The notes under the pieces were generated by a model. The model had not been told where the DNA came from. It searched no databases and worked only from the letters and a program-made list of their open reading frames with translations. Both the position numbers and the translations under genes were made by a program. From the NCBI RefSeq assembly GCF_001936575.1, contig NZ_MSMP01000006.1, forward strand, positions 1 to 64,000: 64,000 nt of DNA, read 5' to 3'. This stretch comes from Tenacibaculum agarivorans. Its GTDB lineage: Bacteria; Bacteroidota; Bacteroidia; Flavobacteriales; Flavobacteriaceae. Position 1 is the first letter of the stretch; each line of letters begins with the position of its first letter. Below, piece after piece: positions 53,022 to 61,672 of the stretch.

Positions 53022-54728
53022 TTAGCTAAATAGTTGTGGAATAAATATGCTAAAAATTACGATAAGGATAAAATACCCTCCTAAAATTGCTGTTTCACGA
53101 GTAAAAATTGATTGTAAATTGACACTATAACTTGTATTCTCTACTTGTTTAGCAGGAATGTTAGAAGTGACTTTACTAACCAAAATGGCCAATAGTACAG
53201 CTATAACAAAACCAGTTAAGTTATACCAAATCCAGAATAAATCAGGGACATTATGAATTCCAATATTTGCTAGAGCTTGGTGAATGTTTTCTGTTCCATC
53301 ATAAAAGTTTCCTTGACTTATAAAATAAGTGATTTCAGGTAGGTATTTAAAAATAAGATTGATGGTTACTGAGCTTATAATGGCAACGTTCATACCAATA
53401 TGATTTACTTTTTTAAAGAAAATGGCTAAGATAAAAGCGGCTAAGATTGGACCATAAAACAAAGAGGAGATAGAGTTGATAATTTCGATTACAGTACTTT
53501 GACTATTTCCGAATAAATAAGCAGCTAAAATACATACAGCACCCCAAAACACTACTAATATTTTAGAAGTAAAAAGATACTTTTTTTCTGATAACTCTCC
53601 TTTATTGTTAAAAAAATCTTCTATAGTTACAGCACTTAAAGAGTTAATAGTTGAGCTTAAAGAAGACATTGCAGCAGACATAATACCAATCATTAAAATC
53701 CCAATAAAACCATTAGGTAAGTATTTGGTAATAAATACAGGAATCATTAAATCGGGTTTAATTCCATTTCTGGCATATTCTGCAGGATAATGTGTTTTTG
53801 TGGTTTCAACAATGCTATCATAAAACTCCGGAATGTTATTAACCAAATAACCAACGATCAATCCCATTATACAGTATACAAATACTACAGGAAAACGTAA
53901 TAATCCGTTGGCTACTAATAGCTTTTTAATAGATGTACTATCCTTTGCAGACAGTAAGCGTTGTGCCTGTGTTTGATCAGTTCCATAATAAGAAAGGTAT
54001 AGGAACAATCCACCTAAAAGCATAGGCCAAAACCCATAGTTTTCATTGTTATAAATACCTAAATTGTTGAGTTCGATTACTTGTAATCTTGAAGTATCAA
54101 AACCTTGGAACGGACCAATATCTTTCAGCATATAATAGCCAACTCCTAAACAAATAATTAAGCCCAGAAATAAAATAATCATTTGTATAGCATCACCCCA
54201 AACTACTGCTTTCATACCTCCTTGATAGGAATAAATTAAGGTAACAATACTAATGATTAACAAAGTAAGATGAAAACTAATTCCAACAACTGCTTGAATA
54301 ATTAAAGCCATAGTAAATACCATAACTCCAGTACTTAATGCCCTACTAATTTGAAATACTAAACTAATCAGTTTTCGAGTAGAGGTAGAAAAACGTTTTT
54401 CGAGATATTCATAAATACTTACGATGCCGGATTTATATAAAGGCGGAATAATAAAAAACATGATACCTATCATGGCTAAAGGCACTCCGAATTCAAAGGT
54501 TAACCATTTCATTCCACCACCTTGTTTTAAACCAACAAAGGCAGGAGCAGAAATAAAACTTATGGCTGATAATTGAGTGGCCATAGTAGATAAACTTAAG
54601 GGAAACCAACCTAGACTTTTACCTCCTAAGAAATAATCTTTAGAAGTTTTATTTTCTTTAAAAAAATATCCCATCCCAATAAATGCAAAGAGATAAATGA
54701 TGATAAGTGTGTAGTCTAGCCAGTTCAT
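53022..54728 (-). CDS. Sodium/solute symporter (SSS/SGLT family)
   Basis: A 568-residue inner-membrane symporter with about 14 helices. It matches the SSF family: KTSKDYFLGGKSLGWFPLSL after the first helix, TQLSAISFISAPA in helix 1-2, and YYGTDQTQAQRLLSAKD in the middle, the SGLT-like signature. It would bring a small sugar or glycoside from the periplasm into the cytoplasm with Na+. Hydrolase and glycerate kinase genes flank it with gaps of 28 and 10 bases. Substrate is inferred from those neighbours only. Confidence 0.92.
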   Translation of the reverse strand: MNWLDYTLIIIYLFAFIGMGYFFKENKTSKDYFLGGKSLGWFPLSLSTMATQLSAISFISAPAFVGLKQGGGMKWLTFEFGVPLAMIGIMFFIIPPLYKSGIVSIYEYLEKRFSTSTRKLISLVFQISRALSTGVMVFTMALIIQAVVGISFHLTLLIISIVTLIYSYQGGMKAVVWGDAIQMIILFLGLIICLGVGYYMLKDIGPFQGFDTSRLQVIELNNLGIYNNENYGFWPMLLGGLFLYLSYYGTDQTQAQRLLSAKDSTSIKKLLVANGLLRFPVVFVYCIMGLIVGYLVNNIPEFYDSIVETTKTHYPAEYARNGIKPDLMIPVFITKYLPNGFIGILMIGIMSAAMSSLSSTINSLSAVTIEDFFNNKGELSEKKYLFTSKILVVFWGAVCILAAYLFGNSQSTVIEIINSISSLFYGPILAAFILAIFFKKVNHIGMNVAIISSVTINLIFKYLPEITYFISQGNFYDGTENIHQALANIGIHNVPDLFWIWYNLTGFVIAVLLAILVSKVTSNIPAKQVENTSYSVNLQSIFTRETAILGGYFILIVIFSIFIPQLFS

Positions 54729-54756
54729 GTTTATAAATTTAGGTGTATTAGGTAGA

Positions 54757-56070
54757 TTATTCGCTTAATAAATCTATTAAAAGTGCTGCACTCCAAGAAA
54801 AATTATTACCACCATATCCAGCAGTATTATCTTTATGTGCTTCTTTCCTTGCATCGAAATACTCGTAAAAACCATTTTTTTCAATAATTTCTATCGATTC
54901 TTGTTTGATGCGTTCCGCTATGTCTTTATAACCATAGTTTTTAAAACCATGATACAATAGCCAGTTTAAATTAATCCAAACTGGCCCTCGCCAATATTGC
55001 TTAGGATTGAATCTCTCGTGTGTGGGATCAAAAGAAGCACATAAGTATTGATCATCTTTACCAAACTTTTTCATCATGGTGTAGACTAGCTTTTCTGCTT
55101 GTTCTTTACTAGGAATACCTGCGTATAGTGGACTAAAAGATGAAGAGCTCACATAGCGTAATAATTTACCTGTCCTTAAATCATAATGACAGTAAGCACC
55201 TAAAGCTTCATCAAAGAGTTTCGTGTTAAAACTGTGAATAGATTTTGCAGTTAAATGTTTTAACTGTGTTACTTTTTCCTCATTGCCTCCAATAAGTTCA
55301 TACAAACGAATTAACGATTTATTTGAGCTTATTAAAACAGCATTAAACAAAGGATCTTGGACTAAAAAAGGAGAGAACTCGGCAATTTTAGCATCTTCAT
55401 AATTATATTTTTTGGCTATTTCTATAATATGTAGATAATGATCGTATTCTCTTTTACTAGGTCTTTGAGAAGCATCAACATGACTTGTATCTCTTCGTTG
55501 AAATTCTAAAGAAGGTGAATCCATAGTACTCCAAATATCGTCCCAAATAGGAGAATTATCTGTTCCAGATTCCCAATTATGATAAATATAGGCCAATCCC
55601 TCATTTAACGGATCTCTATGATTATAGAAATACATACTGAAATCATATATCGCATCAATATTTTCTTTAATAAACTGTAATACATCTTCTTTATTTTCTG
55701 CTACTTTATACATACGTTCCAGTGCAAAACCTAATATATGTGGTTGTGTCATACCTGTTGTAGGTACGGAAGTATTTGAAAGTTTACTTAGGTCAGATCT
55801 ATGAAAATCTGGACCAGGAAAATAGGTGTCACTTTCATTATGAAAAATGATATGTGGTATAAATCCATTAGACCATTGCGAATCTATTAATGTCTTAATT
55901 TCTTTTTTGGCTTTTTCCATATCAAAATGTGCAAAACCAATGGCTATAAACCCAGAATCCCAATTCCATTGAAAAGGATACAGTCCTTGACAAGGAATAG
56001 TAAAACCTTTTTCTTGATAGTTATTATTTAAAACTTCTTGAGCTTTCGTAATTAATTCGTGATGTTTCAT
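54757..56070 (-). CDS. GH63/MGH1-like hydrolase (mannosylglycerate or glucosylglycerate hydrolase type)
   Basis: A 437-residue cytoplasmic alpha-glycosidase without signal peptide. It matches the mannosylglycerate hydrolase (MGH1-like) branch of the (alpha/alpha)6-barrel GH63 clan: QGLYPFQWNWDSGFIAIGFA near 28-47, GFIPHIIFH, the acid candidate D171 in WESGTDNSPIWD, QYWRGPVWINLNWLLYHG, and the base candidate E403 in GFYEYFDA. I chose the ATG at 56068-56070, because an upstream ATG at 56103 lies inside a hairpin. Family members split mannosylglycerate or glucosylglycerate into hexose and glycerate. The glycerate kinase in the same operon fits this. Which hexose is not decided. Confidence 0.87.
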   Translation of the reverse strand: MKHHELITKAQEVLNNNYQEKGFTIPCQGLYPFQWNWDSGFIAIGFAHFDMEKAKKEIKTLIDSQWSNGFIPHIIFHNESDTYFPGPDFHRSDLSKLSNTSVPTTGMTQPHILGFALERMYKVAENKEDVLQFIKENIDAIYDFSMYFYNHRDPLNEGLAYIYHNWESGTDNSPIWDDIWSTMDSPSLEFQRRDTSHVDASQRPSKREYDHYLHIIEIAKKYNYEDAKIAEFSPFLVQDPLFNAVLISSNKSLIRLYELIGGNEEKVTQLKHLTAKSIHSFNTKLFDEALGAYCHYDLRTGKLLRYVSSSSFSPLYAGIPSKEQAEKLVYTMMKKFGKDDQYLCASFDPTHERFNPKQYWRGPVWINLNWLLYHGFKNYGYKDIAERIKQESIEIIEKNGFYEYFDARKEAHKDNTAGYGGNNFSWSAALLIDLLSE

Positions 56071-56088
56071 AAAATAATGAATAAAATA

Positions 56089-56125
56089 CATTGGCTTATC
56101 CATCAGTAAGGGGGTTAAGCCAATG
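56089..56125 (-). promoter_or_regulatory. Intercistronic hairpin between receptor and hydrolase genes
   Basis: Perfect 10-bp arms CATTGGCTTA (56089-56098) and TAAGCCAATG (56116-56125). It lies 38 bases after the receptor stop, without a clear T run. It may stabilise the receptor part of the mRNA or reduce read-through into the downstream genes. Confidence 0.55.
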
Positions 56126-56163
56126 CTTTAGTTAAAAAGGGGGATTATTAACAAATAATAAGA

Positions 56164-58827
56164 TTAAAAATTAAAGGTTGCGGTTAAGAATAACCTTCTT
56201 GGTAAAATAGGTCTACCAAAGAAAAACTCTGCATCACCAGCCTGATTTACGTTTCTAGGGTCTCCTTCCGTAACGCCATCAGTATCGAATAAATTAAAGA
56301 CTGAGAATCCTAAACGTAGGTTGTCTTTCTCATTTAAATCGAAAGTATATCCTGCTCCAAGTCTTACAATAGATATTGGATCTAATTCAACAGTATTGTT
56401 ATCTGCTGCAAATTTGCTTCCTGTATAGTTTAAAGTAAATACACCATCTAACTTTTTATTATCATAATGTAATCCTAATGCTGTAATAAAATTTGGTTGC
56501 CTTGCTAGTTTATTACCTTCATTTATTGTAGTGCTACCACCACTTACTAAATCTTCATCTACGTTTTTAGTGATTTCATGATCTTGGTACGTAAGAGTAC
56601 CTCTAAAGCTTAAATTATCCACAAACTTATAATCCCAGTTTGCTTCAATACCAATAGTTGCGGTATTTTGAGCAGATCTAGTTAAGTCAACCAACTGTCC
56701 AGCATTAAATCCTTGCGTAATTCGAATACGATCACTTAATCCTACATAATATGCAGCAAAAGATCCTGAAAGTTTTTCACTTCCATATTTAGCACCTGCT
56801 TCAAATTGTATAATTTGTTCAGAATCGTATTTACTATTCGTAACTCCTGTTGAAATTGGAGCAAAACCTCTTAATTGTGGAAAGAAATACCCTTTAGAAA
56901 AGTTAGCATATAAGTTTACTTTTTCATTTAATTCATATAAACCAGCTAAAGAAACAGCCCAATCCGTAGCAGATACAGATGCTCTTGTGAAACTTCCATC
57001 AGCATAACGTACGTTAGCTAATTCCGCAGTTAATTCAGGATTATCATAAACTTGCTCTTCTACAATATTACCATCACTAAAAATACCATCAGTAGACTCT
57101 ATACGGAATCCAACATCAAAACGCCATTTATCAAATACCATTTCATCAGTTATATAAAATGCGCTTCTATTTTGTGATAAGAATCGATTACTAGTCATAC
57201 CAATTCTATTGTATAGCCCTCCTTGAGAATAAACCACATTGCTTCCAGTAGCATCTGAATAGTTTAAATTTATCAATCTTGGATTATTATTGAATTCAGA
57301 TAATACTCTGTATTGAAAGTTTACATCTTCTGCTTCTGTACGCGCTAAGAAAGTACCCAGAGTAATAGCATGACTTCCGGTATCAGTTGTGATTTTCTTT
57401 ACTAAAGCAGCCTCACCAGCATAATCTGTCATAGGACGTAAACGGTCTATATGTAAATTATCTAGTACTAAATCATTACCATTAACAGGCACTGTACTTC
57501 CTTGGTAAGTAGCTGTGAATCCAGTGTTTCCTGGCGCAACGTTATTTACATATTCATTTAAAGTAATGGGGTTATTATTATCTCCATTTCCTCCAATATA
57601 TAAAGCGAAGTTGTGTTCGTACTCAGCAAATCGTATTTTAGATTTAAGTTTTAAATCATCAGTAAAATTATAATTGAAATCAGCAAGTACATATCCACCT
57701 TTGGTAGATACTCCATCTTCTATAGGACTATTATAAATTCCTCCTGGAGTTTTAAAAGAAGTATTAGCTAATTCGCCAGATAATAATTGAGATACCTCTT
57801 CACCATCATTTCCTTTTAATCGAGAACGTGTAGCGCCATCTAAAGGTAGGGGTAAGAAGAATTGTGCATTATCATTTATAAACTGACCGTGAACTGTTAA
57901 AGAACCATTTTCAAATTTCTTTTTAATATTTCCTCTGAACTGCGCTCCTTTGGTAGGTAGTCCAGTAACAATAGGTCCTTCATCATATCTTACAAAACCT
58001 GTGAACGCATAATAGGTATTAGATTCTTCCCCACCTAAACGTCCTCCAGTATAAAAATCTGTTTTTAAGCGCCCTTCGTTGGCCCATTCTAGGTTGATAA
58101 TATTGTTAGCGTCTGTATCTCCAGTTTTACTAGTATAATTTAAAATACCAGCTACAGATCCAGCACCATATAATACAGCTGCACCTCCACGTACAAATTC
58201 AAATCCTTTAAATCCAATATCAGGTCTTGCATATACATCATGAGCAGATGAGTTTAAACCAAACGTACTCATTAATGGCATTCCATCATATTGTAATGGA
58301 TTAAATACATACTGACCACCAGAAGGTAGTCCTCTAACAAATACGTTTGTAGCTGTTTCACCACCACCACCTTCTGCGGTAACTCCTGGTACGCTTCTAA
58401 TAATATCAGCTTGGCTATTCGCAGAAAGCTTAGTGATTTCTTTCTGTTTTAACGAACTTATAGATAATGGTGCATTTTTTTGTGATCTAAATGTACTAGA
58501 TGCTGTAAGTACTACTTCATCAAGTACATCTCCTCCTTCTTGTAGAACAATATCCTTTTGAAGAGTAGTTCCATCTAGTTGTATTACTTCAGTGAAAGTT
58601 TTGTAACCAATAAAACTAACTCGTAAAGTCTGTTCCCCTGTTAAAGATGTAACTAAATTGAAGTTTCCATCAAAGTCTGTGGATGCCCCAGAACTAGTTC
58701 CTTCCAGAATAATATTGGCTCCTGGGATAGGCTCTCCTTGTTGGTCTTTTACTGTACCTTTTATAGTAGTTTGTGCAAATGAAAAAACACTATAAAAAGA
58801 TAATAGTAGTATTAATAATTGTTTCAT
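56164..58827 (-). CDS. TonB-dependent outer-membrane receptor with CarboxypepD-reg domain
   Basis: An 887-residue receptor. Signal peptide ends near SFAQ; residues 20-105 form the CarboxypepD-regulatory-like domain (GTVKDQQGEPIPGANIILEG); the plug follows at about 115-230 (NAPLSISSLKQKEITKLSAN, IIRSVPGVTAEGG, GAAVLYGAGSVAGILNY). A beta-barrel completes it with the terminal Phe (LFLTATFNF). It is shorter than SusC proteins and no SusD gene is next to it, so a small solute rather than an oligosaccharide is likely. It is first in the operon, divergent from the LacI gene, with operators in front. Confidence 0.93.
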   Translation of the reverse strand: MKQLLILLLSFYSVFSFAQTTIKGTVKDQQGEPIPGANIILEGTSSGASTDFDGNFNLVTSLTGEQTLRVSFIGYKTFTEVIQLDGTTLQKDIVLQEGGDVLDEVVLTASSTFRSQKNAPLSISSLKQKEITKLSANSQADIIRSVPGVTAEGGGGETATNVFVRGLPSGGQYVFNPLQYDGMPLMSTFGLNSSAHDVYARPDIGFKGFEFVRGGAAVLYGAGSVAGILNYTSKTGDTDANNIINLEWANEGRLKTDFYTGGRLGGEESNTYYAFTGFVRYDEGPIVTGLPTKGAQFRGNIKKKFENGSLTVHGQFINDNAQFFLPLPLDGATRSRLKGNDGEEVSQLLSGELANTSFKTPGGIYNSPIEDGVSTKGGYVLADFNYNFTDDLKLKSKIRFAEYEHNFALYIGGNGDNNNPITLNEYVNNVAPGNTGFTATYQGSTVPVNGNDLVLDNLHIDRLRPMTDYAGEAALVKKITTDTGSHAITLGTFLARTEAEDVNFQYRVLSEFNNNPRLINLNYSDATGSNVVYSQGGLYNRIGMTSNRFLSQNRSAFYITDEMVFDKWRFDVGFRIESTDGIFSDGNIVEEQVYDNPELTAELANVRYADGSFTRASVSATDWAVSLAGLYELNEKVNLYANFSKGYFFPQLRGFAPISTGVTNSKYDSEQIIQFEAGAKYGSEKLSGSFAAYYVGLSDRIRITQGFNAGQLVDLTRSAQNTATIGIEANWDYKFVDNLSFRGTLTYQDHEITKNVDEDLVSGGSTTINEGNKLARQPNFITALGLHYDNKKLDGVFTLNYTGSKFAADNNTVELDPISIVRLGAGYTFDLNEKDNLRLGFSVFNLFDTDGVTEGDPRNVNQAGDAEFFFGRPILPRRLFLTATFNF

Positions 58828-58903
58828 ATAAATTGTGAATTAGTTGCTAATAGCATAAAAATATTATTATATATTCAATTTTTTTTCAATAATTTTACGA
58901 AAA

Positions 58904-58934
58904 GTTAACGCAAACGTTACCGCAAACGTTTGCA
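58904..58934. promoter_or_regulatory. Two LacI-type operator boxes in the divergent intergenic region
   Basis: GCAAACGTTTGC at 58922-58933 is a perfect 12-bp palindrome with the central CG typical of LacI/PurR-family operators. A second, less perfect box overlaps GCAAACGTT at 58910-58918, 12 bases away, on about one helical turn. They sit 77-106 bases before the receptor start and 40-56 bases before the regulator start, so one regulator could control both. Confidence 0.8.
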
Positions 58935-58973
58935 AAACAAGAAATGACGAGTGTTTAATGTAAAATTTACATA

Positions 58974-59993
58974 ATGAAGAAAGAAACAACAACATTAAAA
59001 CAAATCGCAAATAGTTTAAATATCTCTATATCAACAGTTTCTAGGGCGTTAAATGATCATATTGATATAAGTGAATCCACAAAAAGAAAAGTAAAAAGAG
59101 AGGCTGAAAGATTGCAATACGTACCAAATATCCTTGCAAAAGGTTTTCGGAAGCACAAAACCAATATTATTGGGATCATAGTACCTAGCGTGGTGCATTC
59201 TTTTACAGCAACTATTTTAAAAGGAATTTTATTAGAGTCAGAAAAAACAAATTACACGACGATTATTACTGAAACGAACAATAACCCTGAGAAAGAAAAA
59301 GATGTTTTACATACCATGTTACAATTTGGAGTAGAAGGAATTCTAATGTCTTTATCTAAACATACCAGAAATATTTCGCCAATGCTATATGCGTTAAAGA
59401 AAAGACCTTTGATTTTATTTGATAAAGTTTCTAGTAAAATTCCGTGTACACAAGTTGTGATAGATGAAGTAGCTGCAGCCGCAAATGCGGTTGAACATTT
59501 AATTAATATCGGTAAGAAACGTATAGCAATTATAAAAGAGCGAGAAGATTCATATAATTCCGAAAAACGATACCAAGGATATATACAAACTTTAGAAAAG
59601 CATGGATTTCCTATAGACAGGAGTTTGATTTTAAGTACAGATGATTCCTCTATTAATGAAGGAAAGCGATTGGCAAGAGAGTTAATTTGTTTAAAAGATC
59701 GTCCTGATGCTATTTTTTGTATTACTGATGATTTTGCCATAGGGGTACTTAAAACCTTAAAAAAGTTTGCTATAAAAATACCCGATGAGATTGCTGTTGT
59801 TGGTTTTAGTAATTCATCACACTCAACAATTATAGAACCGAATTTGACTACTGTGAATCAGCCAGGAAGTAGAATAGGTAAGTTAGCTATGCAACAAATG
59901 GTGAGAGAGATAGAAAATAATGATGCTTTTGGTACTAGTAAATCTATTGAGATTCAGACGAATCTTATCATAAGAGCTTCAACATTTTTGTAG
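58974..59993 (+). CDS. LacI-family transcriptional regulator of the sugar-glycerate locus
   Basis: A 339-residue LacI/GalR-family protein. The helix-turn-helix and hinge take up the first 60 residues (TLKQIANSLNISISTVSRAL, ISESTKRKVKREAERLQYVP). The periplasmic-binding-protein-like effector domain follows (IIGIIVPSVVHSFTATILKG, DAIFCITDDFAIGVLKTLKK, IAVVGFSNSS, TTVNQPG). It is divergent from the TonB-receptor operon, with two operator-like palindromes between. It probably represses the operon and itself until the glycoside or a derivative binds. Confidence 0.94.
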   Translation: MKKETTTLKQIANSLNISISTVSRALNDHIDISESTKRKVKREAERLQYVPNILAKGFRKHKTNIIGIIVPSVVHSFTATILKGILLESEKTNYTTIITETNNNPEKEKDVLHTMLQFGVEGILMSLSKHTRNISPMLYALKKRPLILFDKVSSKIPCTQVVIDEVAAAANAVEHLINIGKKRIAIIKEREDSYNSEKRYQGYIQTLEKHGFPIDRSLILSTDDSSINEGKRLARELICLKDRPDAIFCITDDFAIGVLKTLKKFAIKIPDEIAVVGFSNSSHSTIIEPNLTTVNQPGSRIGKLAMQQMVREIENNDAFGTSKSIEIQTNLIIRASTFL

Positions 59994-60033
59994 TATTGCT
60001 ATTTTAAGGAGAATCTTGCTTAAAGAAACTCCT

Positions 60034-60159
60034 GTCACTTCGAGTAAAATTATTTGTAATACAATGGAAAATAATTTTGTACTTCGACTAAAGTTTATAT
60101 TGAGCGATAGTCGAAATACTCAGTAGAGTTATCGAGAAGTATTTCACTAGTTCTCGATA
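60034..60159. repeat. Dispersed palindromic repeat (GTCACTTCGAG / TATCGAGAA type)
   Basis: Starts with GTCACTTCGAG at 60034-60044. Inverted arms TTCGACTA (60083-60090) / TAGTCGAA (60108-60115) and TATCGAGAA (60130-60138) / TTCTCGATA (60151-60159) are perfect. Same family of words as at 6799-6895. Confidence 0.7.
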
Positions 60160-60254
60160 TAATTTCATTATCATTCCATAAAATAGCTATCATTGACGCC
60201 TTTTATAATCTATTGTTTTAAAGGGAGTTAATTCCAATAAAAAATAATAAATTC

Positions 60255-60435
60255 TCTCTTTCTTTTCCTTGATGAAAAGAAACAAAAATCAAGACTTCGA
60301 ATCAAAATTTGAGAAAATACTACGGAATCTTCCACTGATAAAAAGAACTCGCTATCGCTCAAACATCTTTTTACCTTTTGGCCAACACTGCTTCCTTGAT
60401 TTTCAAAATTTTGATTCAGAGGTCACTTTTTTAGG
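60255..60435. repeat. Second type of dispersed non-coding repeat
   Basis: TTCTTTTCCTTGATGAAAAG at its left end and CTTGATTTTCAAAATTTTGA at its right end carry partly complementary words (AATCAAG / CTTGATT; GAATCAAAATTT / AAATTTTGATTC). No frame is coding. I recognise the left word as recurring between genes in flavobacterial genomes; whether it recurs here needs a genome search. Confidence 0.5.
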
Positions 60436-60562
60436 GTGCCATTAATTGAACGATCTTCTGTTTAAACGAACTAACTTTTAATACGTCATTTCCTACGTTA
60501 GATAATTAAACTTATCTAAGGCCTCGAACTGACAAAAAAGTTTATCCAAGATTCATGTTATT

Positions 60563-61252
60563 TTAGAAATCTAAGTCAAGTAAACTTTTTAAGTATTTTT
60601 TACCTTCAAAGGTTAAAGTGAGTTCACGTGAATTTTTATGTCTTCGGAACCAATTTTTTGTCAACATGAATTCTAAAAAGGCGTTACCTAAAGCACCTGC
60701 TAAATGGTATTTTCTTTCACTCCAGTCCAAACAAGGATAGGCTAATGTTCGTTTTTGTTTTTGTAGTTCTTGAATATCTATGTTTAAATTTGAAAACCAT
60801 TGTGTTCCGTATTCACTTATTTGGTAGGTTTCGTTGTTTAACAGTAAAATTTCTTTAGCAATCAGAGCATTAGTGATTTTTACTCCAATTTCTCCAGCTA
60901 AATGATGATAACAAGTTCTTGCATAGGTAAAGTTTGTAGGTTTTGGCTTTTTAATTTTTTGATGTTCTTTTTGAAATGATAATAGACTAGCCATGGATTC
61001 AATCACTCGAGCAACTTCAGGAGAACTAAACTTGTAGTAACGATGCCTTCCTTGTTTAGCAACAGATAGTATATTGTTTTTTAATAGTTTGGATAGATGA
61101 TTGCTTGCAGATTGTAACGAAATACCAGCGCAATTGGCTAATTCAGTGGCTGTATACGCTCTACCATCTAGTAAATTCCAAAGCATTATGGCTCTGGATT
61201 TATCGCCTAAAAGAGCAGCTATTTCACTAAAATCGTGTTCTAAATTTTCCAT
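60563..61252 (-). CDS. ArsR-like winged-helix transcriptional regulator
   Basis: A 229-residue regulator. Residues 8-85 form an ArsR-type winged helix: ALLGDKSRAIMLWNLLDGRA, YTATELANCAGISLQSASNH and HLSKLLKNNILSVAKQGRHR. The extended C-terminal 140 residues contain several Cys and His (YARTCYHHLAGE, YPCLDWSERKYHLAGALG) that might sense metal or redox state. The ATG lies three bases after the stop of the DinB pseudogene, so the two were one operon. Confidence 0.87.
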   Translation of the reverse strand: MENLEHDFSEIAALLGDKSRAIMLWNLLDGRAYTATELANCAGISLQSASNHLSKLLKNNILSVAKQGRHRYYKFSSPEVARVIESMASLLSFQKEHQKIKKPKPTNFTYARTCYHHLAGEIGVKITNALIAKEILLLNNETYQISEYGTQWFSNLNIDIQELQKQKRTLAYPCLDWSERKYHLAGALGNAFLEFMLTKNWFRRHKNSRELTLTFEGKKYLKSLLDLDF

Positions 61253-61255
61253 TAT

Positions 61256-61559
61256 TTAATCCCAAATTTGAGGTCGTTTGCAATTCAAAGTTCTTAAATA
61301 ACTCAGTAATTGCCCGGTATGAACAGCTTCATGATACACCATTCCAAGGAGAAACATACGAACCTAAATTACCTTTATTTTTGATAATTGTATGATATAA
61401 ATGTTCTCCTTCCAGTACATGTCTAACCATTTCAATACAACTCATAGCTTGCATATCTGGTTTCCAATGTAAATATTCAGTAGGAATTCCTTTCCATAAC
61501 TTGATACTTCTTCTTCTAGTTTCTTTAAAATTTAAAAGAATAATTGATTTTGAATCCAT
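61256..61559 (-). pseudogene. DinB-family gene, broken by internal deletion and frameshift
   Basis: The 76-residue N-terminal part (MDSKSIILLNFKETRRRSIK, CIEMVRHVLEGEHLYHTII) is typical of DinB four-helix metal proteins, but the frame then stops at 61329 after SPWNGVS. In another frame the C-terminus is still readable to a TAA at 61256: GMVYHEAVHTGQLLSYLRTL followed by NCKRPQIWD. DinB proteins are about 150-170 residues, so about 50-60 codons in the middle are missing. HEAVHTGQ carries a metal-binding His pair of the family. The result is almost surely non-functional. Confidence 0.78.
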
Positions 61560-61672
61560 GTTTTAATTTTTCAACAAAGGTAAATTAGGAGTTGTTCCTA
61601 TAGTTCATTTTGAAATGAAGTATCAGTGTTTTTGTTGTTTTTTCTTTGTGATGAAAATAAATCAACGAGAAA

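Noticed and set aside
54757..56070. Trehalase or oligosaccharide glucosidase as the GH63-like product
   Set aside because: The neighbouring glycerate kinase and the MGH1-like sequence pattern favour a glycerate glycoside; not excluded without a tree.
51151..58827. Classical SusC/SusD polysaccharide utilisation locus
   Set aside because: The receptor is shorter than SusC, no SusD gene is present, and the only glycosidase is cytoplasmic. The gene set fits a small glycoside.
59252..59740. Minus-strand frame of 162 codons
   Set aside because: It lies wholly inside the LacI gene in antisense; the LacI frame has all family motifs.
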